Below, one piece after another: positions 52,760-61,570 of a DNA stretch of 64,000 bases. Each line of letters begins with the position of its first letter. Within the stretch, counting starts at the first letter, position 1. The notes beneath the pieces are model-generated. The model worked only from the letters and a program-made list of their open reading frames with translations, was not told where the DNA came from and made no database searches. The position numbers were made by a program, and so were the translations under genes. Source of the stretch: Castellaniella sp049671645 (GTDB lineage: Bacteria > Pseudomonadota > Gammaproteobacteria > Burkholderiales > Burkholderiaceae_B); NCBI RefSeq assembly GCF_049671645.1, contig NZ_JBATVG010000022.1, positions 83,959-147,958 of the forward strand, read 5' to 3'.

Positions 52760-52781
52760 CACTGACCCGGCGCAGTCAGTG
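52760..52781. promoter_or_regulatory. Inverted repeat after the LuxR gene
   Basis: CACTGAC-N8-GTCAGTG, 24 bp after the stop. It is not followed by a T run, so it may be an operator or a weak stem-loop rather than a terminator. Confidence 0.35.
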
Positions 52782-52842
52782 CCGGATGCCTGGCCGGCCG
52801 CGATCTGGATACGCCGACCCAGGCCTGCCTTAGATCCCTTCC

Positions 52843-52864
52843 ATATTGGCCGACCCGCCAATAT
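52843..52864. promoter_or_regulatory. Conserved palindrome upstream of adhesin 1
   Basis: ATATTGGC-N6-GCCAATAT, a perfect 8-bp inverted repeat ending 103 bp before the adhesin start. The same core at the same distance precedes the second adhesin (61044-61065), though the surrounding bases differ, which indicates selection. Likely an operator; an mRNA hairpin is the alternative. Confidence 0.65.
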
Positions 52865-52898
52865 CGGCGCCTCTTCTTCCCCCGTAACATGCTGTCTC

Positions 52899-53370
52899 AT
52901 GATCGCCGCCATGGTGTGGGATGCACTCTGGCAGGCATGAACGAATTTCACCTCTGGGGAACCCACCATGGCTACCGATACCGTCCTGATCACCCACGTC
53001 ACTGGCAAGGCCTGGATGCGCAATGCCGATGGACAGCTGATAGCGCTGCACGAAGGCATGCGCGTGCCCGTCGATGCCCACATCCTGACGGACGGCGGCG
53101 CCAGCGTGACCCTGCAGGCCACCGGCGTGCCGCCGGTGATCGTCGGCCAGAACACCGACATGCTGGTGTCCGACGACCTGGCCGCTGCCCAGCCGCAACC
53201 GGCTGACAACGCCGTGACCCCGCCTGCCGATCCCGTGGCCGATCAGGTCCTGGCCGCGCTGGATGCCGGGCAAGATCCGTTCGCGGTCCTGGATCCGACC
53301 GCAGCCGTGCTGACCGGTGGCGGTGGCGGCGGCGCCAGCTTCACGCGTCTGGCCAGCATTACCGAGGCCG
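52899..53370 (+). repeat. Direct repeat copy A: adhesin leader and N-terminal module
   Basis: Nearly identical at DNA level to 61098-61570: the untranslated segment from ATGATCGCCGCCATGG, the GAATTTCACCTCTGGGGAAC sequence before the start codon, and about the first 135 codons. Recombination between copies would fuse the two adhesins and delete ~8.2 kb. Confidence 0.85.
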
Positions 53371-56300
53371 TGTCTCCCTTGTCGCTGGCGTATCCGCGCC
53401 CCGGGGCGGAAACGCCGGAATTCGTGCTGCTGGGCGGGGCTGCCGCGCAGGCGAACCCGCCTGGACCGTCAATCAGTATCCCCGACCAAAATGACACGCC
53501 CGATGGCGACAACCCCGGCATTCGCCCGGGAACGTTCTCGATTCTGGAAAACAATACCCACTCGCCTGGGCAACAGCCCGGGATCGCGTTGTTTTCCACG
53601 CCTGCGGACAATGATCCGACCCATACGGGGTTCAGCGCGACATTCACAATTTCCGCAAATCCCAGCCTCGGCTCCCTGCAGTTCAACTACGTGCCTGAGT
53701 CCGCTCCCGGCGCGCCTGCTGGCACGAATCCGGGGGGCGGAAATGCAACGGTGGTGTCGGCTCATCCCTCGTTTTCAGCCGCAGAACTGGCCAATGCCAC
53801 GGTGGATGATCCCATCGTGATCGATACGGATCGCGGGTTGCTGCACATCACGGGGTACAACCCGATCACCGGCGTCGTGAGCTACACCTACTGGTCCGAT
53901 GGCGCGCAGGATCACGATAAAGCCACCGGCGATGGCGAGTCCGTTTTCGATACCATCGGTATTACCGTCACCGACAGTCTTGGTCGGTCGGTCTCTTCGG
54001 ATCTGGTAGCGAATATCCTGGACACCCAGCCGTTTGCCAACCCCGATGTGAATCAGGTGACGGAAGACACGCATCTGGTGACCAATGGCAATGTCATCGA
54101 TGGTTTGCATGAATCCGCTCCCGGAGGCTCGGATTCGATTGGCGCCGATGCGACAGCCGTGTCGGGAGTGACGACGGGGGATGCGGGTAGTGGCGCGGTC
54201 CTCACGACTGGCGTTGGCACTGTCGTGCATGGCGCTTATGGCGATTTGTTGCTCAATGCCGATGGGTCCTACACGTATACGTTGGTCAGTGATCCCGCCG
54301 ATGCTCGTTATGCCGATGTGCAGGCCCTGGGGCAGGATAAGACAGCCAATGATGTCTTTAGCTATACGCTGCAGGATGCCGACGGCGATACCGCAACCAC
54401 GACGCTGACGGTCACGGTCAATGGCACGAACGATGTGCCGACGATCACCTTCGGCGGCGACAATGGCGCCGACGCGAACGCGGCGGTGTCTGAAGAAGGC
54501 CTGCGGGCCGGCATCCTGCCGCCGCACGGCCCCGGCATTCCGGATGGCGACGGTTCCCCGGATACGACCAACAGCGCCACGGACGGCGGCACGTTCACGG
54601 TCCACGATGCGGACGCGGGCGATACGGTGACGGTAAAGCTGGGTTCGCCGACGGACTCTCTGACGTCGGCCGGCCAGGAGGTGCACTGGTCGGTGTCGGG
54701 CGATGGCAAGACGCTGACGGGCCAGATTGGGATCACGTTCTTCGGGCATTTCATCCCGGTGGCTGACGTGATTCGGGTTTCCCTGCACGACAATGGCGGC
54801 GGGAACTATTCGTACGACGTGAAGCTGCTGGCGCCGATCGATCATCCCGACACGAGCATCGAAGACGCCCTGAATCTGGGTGTCCCCATCCTGGTCACGG
54901 ACAGTCATGGCGCGACGGCGGCAGGCAATATCCTGACCGTGAACATCCAGGACGACAGCCCGCTGGCGGTCAACGACAACGGCGGCACCGTGACCGAGGA
55001 CGCGCAAGGCCATGCGGCGGTTCTGGGGGGCAATGTGCTCCTGAACGATGCGGGCTGGGGCGCGGATGGTCCGAATGACCTGTTCGATGGCTTTGCCTGG
55101 AACACCGGTGACAACGCAACGGCGCAAGCCGACCTGTCTCAATACGGTACGCTGGCCCTGGGCCCCGCCGGGGGTTGGACCTTTGTGCTGGATAGTTCCA
55201 AGCCCGCCACTCAGGCGCTGGCCGATGGCCAGGTCAAGGATTTCGTCCTGAAGTACACACTGACGGATAACGATGGTGATACATCGGAAGCCGAGCTGAC
55301 CATTCACATCAAAGGCACGAACGACGTGCCGACGATCACCTTTGGCGACAATGGCGCCGACGCGAATGCGGCGGTGTCTGAAGAAGGCCTGAGGGCCGGC
55401 ATCCTGCCGCCGCACGGCCCTGGCATCCCGGACGGCGCCGGCTCCCCGGACACGACGAACAGCGCCAATGACAGCGGCACGTTCACGGTCCACGACGTGG
55501 ATGCGGGCGACACTGTGACGGTGAAGCTGGGCACGCCGACGGATTCTCTGACTTCGGCCGGGCAGGAGGTGCATTGGTCGGTGTCGGATGGTGGCAAGAC
55601 GCTGACGGGCCAGATCGGGATCACGCTCTTCGGGCATTTCATCCCGGTGGCTGACGTGATTCGGGTTTCCCTGCACGACAACGGCGGCGGGAACTACTCG
55701 TATGACGTGAAGCTGCTGGCGCCGATCGATCATCCCGACACGAGCATCGAAGACGCCCTGAATCTGGGTGTCCCCATCCTGGTCACGGACAGTCATGGCG
55801 CGACGGCGACAGGCAATATCCTGACCGTGAACATCCAGGACGACAGCCCGCTGGCGGTCAACGACAACGGCGGCACCGTGACCGAGGACGCGCAAGGCCA
55901 TGCGGCGGTTCTGGTGGGCAATGTGCTCGTGAACGATGCGGGCTGGGGCGCGGATGGTCCGAATGACCTGTTCGATGGCTTCGCCTGGAACGCCGGCGAC
56001 AACGCTGCAGTGCAGGCCGATCTGTCGCAGTACGGCACGCTGCAGCTGGATGCCTTGGGGAACTGGAAGTTCACTCTGGACAGCACCAATCCCGCCACGC
56101 AGGCGCTGGCCGATGGCGAGACCAAGGACTTCGTCCTGAAGTACACGCTGACCGACAACGACGGCGACACGTCGGAAGCCACGCTGACCATTCACATCAA
56201 GGGCGCCAACGACGCCCCCACGGTCACCTTCGGCCAGGATGGCGGTCACGTGGTCGTCTCCGAGGAAGGTCTGACAGCGGCCGGCGGCAACTACGACAAC

Positions 56301-59300
56301 GGAATTCCCGGCCAAGGGAACGACGTTCCCAGCGGCGACCAGACCAACGCGCCTTCGGCGGCCGGTTCGTTCACCGTCGCGGACGTGGATGGCGATACGC
56401 CGACTGTGACCCTGGGCGCGGGCGTGACAGCGGTCAGCCTGGACAATCCGGCCAGCGGCTCGACCACGCCGCAGGGTCTGACGTCGCATGGGGACCCCAT
56501 TCAATGGGCCCCCAGTGCCGATGGCCATCATCTGATCGGCTACACCGGGACTGAAGGCACCGACAACTACCGCGAAATCATCCAGATCGACCTGACTCCG
56601 GGCGCCGATGGGCATTACGACTATACGGTGACGCTGAAGGGCGCCATCGACCATCCGATCACGGCCGATGCGGCCGAGGACGTGCTGAACCTGAACGTTC
56701 CGATCACGGTAGATGACGGCCACGGCGGCGTCACGAACTCCGCCATCACGGTGCGTGTCGAAGACGACAGCCCGTACATTCAGGACACGCAGGCCCAGGG
56801 AACCGCTACGACGGAACACATCCCGGATGTGTATGTCGGCACCGTCGATTTTTCCGGTGATTCGAGCGGCACCGCGCTGAGCTTCAATCAGGGCGCCATC
56901 CTGGTCACGGGGCAAGGGTTCCAATCCGATACCGACCCGACCCTGACCGCAGCCACTGTTGTGCAGACCGGCGGCGGCCTGGGGGTCAGCAGCCCGGGCG
57001 AATCGTATTTCCCTTTGCCGGGCGAAATTGATTACCGCAATTTCCAGGACCAGTCAGGCGCATCCGAAACTCTGACCGTTGCGCTGCAGGACGGCAAGGT
57101 CGCCTACAGCGCTCATGTGGAATTCTCCATGATGTACGGCGGCGAACTGGAATCCGGCGTGGTGGAATTCTGGCGGAACGGCGTCAAGGTCGGCCAGCAG
57201 GCCTTCAATTCCGATGCGGGATCCGGCGACTATGCGGCGGATTTCAACGCCGACAGCTTCGGCGGCTTCGATACGCTGGTATTCCGGGCGACCAGCAACG
57301 GCAATACCAACTTCAGCGACAACAGCGACTTCGCCGTCAAGAGCATCACCTTCGGCGCTTCCGAGCTGCCTCAGGCTCTGGCCTATGGCACGGGTCAGCT
57401 TGATTACCAGTATGGCGCCGATGGCGCGGGCAGCGCCCAGTGGAACACGCCGGCGGCCGGCACGATCTATGCCGATGGGCAGGAAGTCCAGTTCTCCTCC
57501 GAAGGCAAGGGCACCGTGCTGAACGGCATGGTCAACGGCGAACTGGCCTTCCAGCTGGTTCTGTCGCCCGCGACCGGGAAGTGGGAATTCTTCGAGTACA
57601 AGCCCCTGACCGATGCGCAGGGCGATCACCTGAATGCGTTGCCGGCTTCCTTCACGGTCAAGGACGCCGACGGCGACCCGTCGGTCGGTCGGATCACGAT
57701 CGGTCTGCCGGAATTCAATCACGCGCCCGTCATCGCCGACGGCACGGCGGCAGTGTCCGAGGAAGGCCTGCCGCATGGCCTGCCGGATACGTCCGGAACG
57801 CCCACGGACACAAGCAATGAGCGGACGTCTTCCGGTACGCTGTCCATCACCGACCAGGATAGCGGTGACACGCACGTGGTCACGCTGGTGAAGCCGGCGG
57901 ACGATGCGCTGACCTCCCAGGGCAAGCCGGTCATCTGGGCCTTGTCGGACAGCGACCACACCCTGATCGGCACGGTGGATGGCGTCACGGTGATCACCGT
58001 GACGATCACGGATGCCGGCGCCTACACCGTCACCCTGTCGGGTCAGATCGATCATCCGGATTCCGGGACCCCGGGGCACGGCGTGGAAGATGTGCTGTCC
58101 CTGGGCATCGGTGTGCAGGTTTCCGATGGTCATGGCGGCACCGACAGCGGCACCCTGACGATCAACATCGAAGACGACAGTCCGGAATTCGGTCAAGTGA
58201 CCGATGCCACCCTGCTCAATCAGGTGGGTGAAACGTCCGGCGATCTGGTCTTCCATACGGGCGCGGATGTCAACGGCGCATCGCTGGATATCACCAAAAT
58301 CGATGGCTTGCCCGAGGGCTACGAGGCGAAGGTCAGCGGCGATGGAAAGACGGCGGATATTTATGCTTCCGGTCATTCGGGAACGCCGCTGTATACCGTG
58401 ACGTTGAATGACAACGGCACCTACTCGGTTGACCAGCATTATGTGCTGGCAGGAAAAGAAACCCTGCCTCCTGTCGGAGGCTATCTCATCACCAACCCGC
58501 CGACGGATCATTATCAGTGGGGGGATGACGTACAGGTGCGTGCGTTGGGTGGCGATACTCTGAATGCAAGTACCGCGAATGGGTTCGGGATTGATAACGG
58601 CGGGCAATTCCAGTCGGGCGAACAGTTCCAGATCGCCTTTAAAGAGCCGGTATCCGACTTCAGCTTGTCGGTCAAAAAGATATGGGACGGCGGCTCTGTC
58701 AAAGTCGATTTGTATAACGACGGCGAGTTTGTCAAGACGCTCTATCTTCCTGTTGACAAGAATCACTCGACCATCGCCATCACGAGCGCTCAGTTGGGCG
58801 GGCTGGCGTTTGATCAGGTGGATGTGACGGGCCAGGGGAATATCAAGGTTGGATTTGACAGCAACCTGCAATACACCTCGGCGCATGTCGATGCTCCCGA
58901 CTTCACCGTTCACGTGACCGGCACGGACGGGGATGGCGATTCGGTGACGACTTCGTTCGATGTCGCGACCAAGGCCAATACGGCGCCCGAGTTTCTCAGC
59001 GGCACTGACACGGCCGATACCCCGCCGAATCACGACGCCTATGCCTTCACGGCTGCGGATCAGGATTCCGGGACGTCGGTCGTGGGTCAGGTGCTGGCGC
59101 ATGATGTCGACGGCGATACCCTGAACTACCAGATCACCGACGGCAACGACAACCACGCCTACAGCATCGATGCGGCGACCGGGGAAATCCAGGTTGATGC
59201 CGCGAAGACCGGCGACCTGTTCGATACGGAACGCACGGACCACTTGACCGTGAGCGTGTCAGACGGCAAGGGCGGCGCGGATGTCGCGGCGGTGGATATC

Positions 59301-60956
59301 CACCTGGTCGGCGACAAGCTGGTAACTGGCACCAATGACCAGAACGTTCTGGCAGGGAATGTCGGCAATGATATTTTGCTGGGTGATACGGGCGGAGCCG
59401 ACGTCACGGTGCGGCCGGGCCAGAATTACAACATTGCCTTGGTGGTGGATACCTCCGGTTCGATGAACGATGCTTCCGGCCAGACCAAGGAGGTCTGGGT
59501 GAAGTCCAGTGAGAAGCATTGGGACTGGGACACGTGGTCTTGGAAGACCGTCGATACCAGCCATTATGAGACCCAGTCCATTTCCCGCATGGAACTCGTC
59601 CAGGATGCCTTGAAGCACCTTGCCGAGCAGCTTGCGGGTCATGATGGCAAGGTCAACGTGGCCTTGATCGGGTTCGCCGGCGATGCGACGGACGTCACTC
59701 CCAAGCATGGACAGTCCGGCTATGTGTTCAATGACCTGGATGCCACGAAACTGGCGGCCTTGATTGATAAGATCGACGATCTGACGGCTGACGGCGCTAC
59801 CAATTACGAAGACGCCTTCAAGCAGACGGGGGACTGGTTCCAATCGCTGCCGGCCGATGCCAGCTACAAGGACCTGACGTTCTTCCTGACCGACGGGAAC
59901 CCCACGACCAATAACAGCGAGTGGGGAGGCGGATCCGCCATGAATTATGGCGACGTGGCTAATGCCCTGGATGACTTCCAGGCGGTGGCCGGTTATGGCG
60001 AGGTCCATGCCATCGGGATCGGAGCCGGCATTAACGAGAACATTCTGAAGTTCTTCGACAATACCGATGTCACTGCGCCGCAGTCGGTCTGGGTAGATGG
60101 CGAAAAGGTCACGGCCGACGCCGGACAAGTCGATATCGTCAACGATGCCGACGGCCTGAATGCCGCTTTGCAGGGCGGCGGGCCGGACAGCATCGATCTC
60201 TTGCCTGTCAGCAATGACACCCTGTCGGGCGGCGACGGTAACGACATTCTGTTCGGCGACGTCATCAATACCGATGGCCTGGCCTGGGCGGGACGTCCGG
60301 ACAATTTGCCGGACGGCTCGGGCCTGGATGCGCTGAAGGCCTACCTGAAGGCGGACCTGGGCCATGATGCGACGAACCAGGATATCTACGACTACATCAA
60401 GGGCCATTCCGATCAGTTCAATGTCGCGGGCGATGTCCGGGGCGGGAATGACACTCTGGATGGCGGCGCCGGGAACGACACCCTCTACGGCCAGGGCGGT
60501 AACGATACCCTGATCGGCGGGGCCGGCAACGATACGCTGTATGGCGGGGCTGGCGACGACGTCTTCGTCTGGAAGCTTGGCGACCAGGCTGCGGCCGGTC
60601 ACCCAGCGGCGGTGGATCACGTGATGGACTTTGGTGTGGATGCTGCCAGTGCCAGTGGCAAGGACAAGCTGGACCTTAGCGATCTGCTCCAGGGACATAC
60701 CGACGGTGCTACGCCGGGTGATCATGGCGATTTGACGCAGTATCTGCATATCAGCGGTGGTACGGGTGGAGATGCGGGCAAGACCATCATCAATATCAGT
60801 ACGGATGGGAATGTGGCCTCCGGCCATGACCAGCAGATCGTCATCGATAACGTCGACCTGACGGTCGGACATGACAATCTGGATACCGCTGCGGGACAGA
60901 CTGCGCTCATCAACAGCCTCATCAATGACGGGAAGTTGAAGGTCGACAGCCACTGA
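52968..60956 (+). CDS. Giant LapA/BapA-like RTX adhesin 1
   Basis: A 2,662-aa secreted adhesin. N-terminal retention module (MATDTVLITHVTGKAWMRN) with a di-alanine at 112-113 in DPTAAVLTGGGGGG, where LapG-type proteases cleave LapA. Then come VCBS/cadherin-like repeats rich in DDSP and TLTDNDGDTSE, including two near-identical ~297-aa units (residues 487-1079). Further repeats follow to ~2,130, then a von Willebrand A domain with MIDAS motif DTSGSM (2161-2166), calcium-binding RTX nonapeptides (GGDGNDILFGD ~2421; GGAGNDTLYG series ~2492-2534), and a C-terminal type I secretion signal region. It is expected to be exported by the adjacent T1SS and to mediate surface attachment or biofilm. Confidence 0.93.
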   Translation: MATDTVLITHVTGKAWMRNADGQLIALHEGMRVPVDAHILTDGGASVTLQATGVPPVIVGQNTDMLVSDDLAAAQPQPADNAVTPPADPVADQVLAALDAGQDPFAVLDPTAAVLTGGGGGGASFTRLASITEAVSPLSLAYPRPGAETPEFVLLGGAAAQANPPGPSISIPDQNDTPDGDNPGIRPGTFSILENNTHSPGQQPGIALFSTPADNDPTHTGFSATFTISANPSLGSLQFNYVPESAPGAPAGTNPGGGNATVVSAHPSFSAAELANATVDDPIVIDTDRGLLHITGYNPITGVVSYTYWSDGAQDHDKATGDGESVFDTIGITVTDSLGRSVSSDLVANILDTQPFANPDVNQVTEDTHLVTNGNVIDGLHESAPGGSDSIGADATAVSGVTTGDAGSGAVLTTGVGTVVHGAYGDLLLNADGSYTYTLVSDPADARYADVQALGQDKTANDVFSYTLQDADGDTATTTLTVTVNGTNDVPTITFGGDNGADANAAVSEEGLRAGILPPHGPGIPDGDGSPDTTNSATDGGTFTVHDADAGDTVTVKLGSPTDSLTSAGQEVHWSVSGDGKTLTGQIGITFFGHFIPVADVIRVSLHDNGGGNYSYDVKLLAPIDHPDTSIEDALNLGVPILVTDSHGATAAGNILTVNIQDDSPLAVNDNGGTVTEDAQGHAAVLGGNVLLNDAGWGADGPNDLFDGFAWNTGDNATAQADLSQYGTLALGPAGGWTFVLDSSKPATQALADGQVKDFVLKYTLTDNDGDTSEAELTIHIKGTNDVPTITFGDNGADANAAVSEEGLRAGILPPHGPGIPDGAGSPDTTNSANDSGTFTVHDVDAGDTVTVKLGTPTDSLTSAGQEVHWSVSDGGKTLTGQIGITLFGHFIPVADVIRVSLHDNGGGNYSYDVKLLAPIDHPDTSIEDALNLGVPILVTDSHGATATGNILTVNIQDDSPLAVNDNGGTVTEDAQGHAAVLVGNVLVNDAGWGADGPNDLFDGFAWNAGDNAAVQADLSQYGTLQLDALGNWKFTLDSTNPATQALADGETKDFVLKYTLTDNDGDTSEATLTIHIKGANDAPTVTFGQDGGHVVVSEEGLTAAGGNYDNGIPGQGNDVPSGDQTNAPSAAGSFTVADVDGDTPTVTLGAGVTAVSLDNPASGSTTPQGLTSHGDPIQWAPSADGHHLIGYTGTEGTDNYREIIQIDLTPGADGHYDYTVTLKGAIDHPITADAAEDVLNLNVPITVDDGHGGVTNSAITVRVEDDSPYIQDTQAQGTATTEHIPDVYVGTVDFSGDSSGTALSFNQGAILVTGQGFQSDTDPTLTAATVVQTGGGLGVSSPGESYFPLPGEIDYRNFQDQSGASETLTVALQDGKVAYSAHVEFSMMYGGELESGVVEFWRNGVKVGQQAFNSDAGSGDYAADFNADSFGGFDTLVFRATSNGNTNFSDNSDFAVKSITFGASELPQALAYGTGQLDYQYGADGAGSAQWNTPAAGTIYADGQEVQFSSEGKGTVLNGMVNGELAFQLVLSPATGKWEFFEYKPLTDAQGDHLNALPASFTVKDADGDPSVGRITIGLPEFNHAPVIADGTAAVSEEGLPHGLPDTSGTPTDTSNERTSSGTLSITDQDSGDTHVVTLVKPADDALTSQGKPVIWALSDSDHTLIGTVDGVTVITVTITDAGAYTVTLSGQIDHPDSGTPGHGVEDVLSLGIGVQVSDGHGGTDSGTLTINIEDDSPEFGQVTDATLLNQVGETSGDLVFHTGADVNGASLDITKIDGLPEGYEAKVSGDGKTADIYASGHSGTPLYTVTLNDNGTYSVDQHYVLAGKETLPPVGGYLITNPPTDHYQWGDDVQVRALGGDTLNASTANGFGIDNGGQFQSGEQFQIAFKEPVSDFSLSVKKIWDGGSVKVDLYNDGEFVKTLYLPVDKNHSTIAITSAQLGGLAFDQVDVTGQGNIKVGFDSNLQYTSAHVDAPDFTVHVTGTDGDGDSVTTSFDVATKANTAPEFLSGTDTADTPPNHDAYAFTAADQDSGTSVVGQVLAHDVDGDTLNYQITDGNDNHAYSIDAATGEIQVDAAKTGDLFDTERTDHLTVSVSDGKGGADVAAVDIHLVGDKLVTGTNDQNVLAGNVGNDILLGDTGGADVTVRPGQNYNIALVVDTSGSMNDASGQTKEVWVKSSEKHWDWDTWSWKTVDTSHYETQSISRMELVQDALKHLAEQLAGHDGKVNVALIGFAGDATDVTPKHGQSGYVFNDLDATKLAALIDKIDDLTADGATNYEDAFKQTGDWFQSLPADASYKDLTFFLTDGNPTTNNSEWGGGSAMNYGDVANALDDFQAVAGYGEVHAIGIGAGINENILKFFDNTDVTAPQSVWVDGEKVTADAGQVDIVNDADGLNAALQGGGPDSIDLLPVSNDTLSGGDGNDILFGDVINTDGLAWAGRPDNLPDGSGLDALKAYLKADLGHDATNQDIYDYIKGHSDQFNVAGDVRGGNDTLDGGAGNDTLYGQGGNDTLIGGAGNDTLYGGAGDDVFVWKLGDQAAAGHPAAVDHVMDFGVDAASASGKDKLDLSDLLQGHTDGATPGDHGDLTQYLHISGGTGGDAGKTIINISTDGNVASGHDQQIVIDNVDLTVGHDNLDTAAGQTALINSLINDGKLKVDSH
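54426..56204 (+). repeat. Two tandem ~890-bp repeats inside adhesin 1
   Basis: Units 54426-55316 (297 codons) and 55317-56204 (296 codons) are nearly identical at DNA level; both contain AVSEEGLRAGILPPHGPG and DDSPLAVNDNGGTVTEDAQG. High nucleotide identity implies recent duplication or gene conversion; the copy number may vary among strains. Confidence 0.9.
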
Positions 60957-60983
60957 TCCTGGCTCTGATCGTCAGGCTGTGCT

Positions 60984-61026
60984 TCCGCCCGTGGCAGGGT
61001 TCTCTCTGGCACGGGCGGATTCTTTT
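60984..61026 (+). terminator. Terminator after adhesin 1
   Basis: TCCGCCCGTG pairs with CACGGGCGGA (10 bp) around a 16-base loop, followed by TTCTTTT. A good rho-independent terminator, so adhesin 2 probably has its own promoter. Confidence 0.85.
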
Positions 61027-61043
61027 GTGCTATGTCGATGCCC

Positions 61044-61065
61044 CTATTGGCGTCCCCGCCAATAG
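61044..61065. promoter_or_regulatory. Conserved palindrome upstream of adhesin 2
   Basis: CTATTGGC-N6-GCCAATAG, a perfect 8-bp inverted repeat ending 104 bp before the start codon, matching the palindrome of adhesin 1 in core, gap length and position. Confidence 0.65.
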
Positions 61066-61097
61066 GCGACATTCTCTTACATCGGTAGCATCTTTCC

Positions 61098-61570
61098 TCA
61101 TGATCGCCGCCATGGCGTTTGGATGCGCCCTGGCAGGCACGACCGAATTTCACCTCTGGGGAACCCACCATGGCTACCGATACCGTCCTGATCACCCACG
61201 TCACTGGCAAGGCCTGGATGCGCAATGCCGATGGGCAACTGATCGCGCTGCATGAAGGCATGCGTGTGCCTGTGGATGCTCACATCCTGACGGACGGCGG
61301 CGCCAGCGTGACCCTGCAGGCCACGGGGGTGCCCCCGGTGATCGTCGGCCAGAACACCGACATGCTGGTGTCCGACGATCTGGCCGCTGCCCAGCCGCAA
61401 CCGGCCGACAACGCCGTGACCCCGCCTGCCGATCCCGTGGCCGATCAGGTCCTGGCCGCGCTGGATGCCGGGCAAGATCCGTTCGCAGTCCTGGATCCGA
61501 CCGCAGCCGTGCTGACCGGTGGCGGTGGCGGCGGCGCCAGCTTCACGCGCTTGTCCAGCATCGTGGAAAC
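61098..61570 (+). repeat. Direct repeat copy B: adhesin leader and N-terminal module
   Basis: Second copy of the repeat at 52899-53370, with scattered, mostly third-position differences. Confidence 0.85.

Noticed and set aside
53775..56924. 1,049-codon open frame antisense to adhesin 1
   Set aside because: Shadow of the repeat-rich adhesin; the translated sequence simply repeats with the adhesin units and has no domain character.
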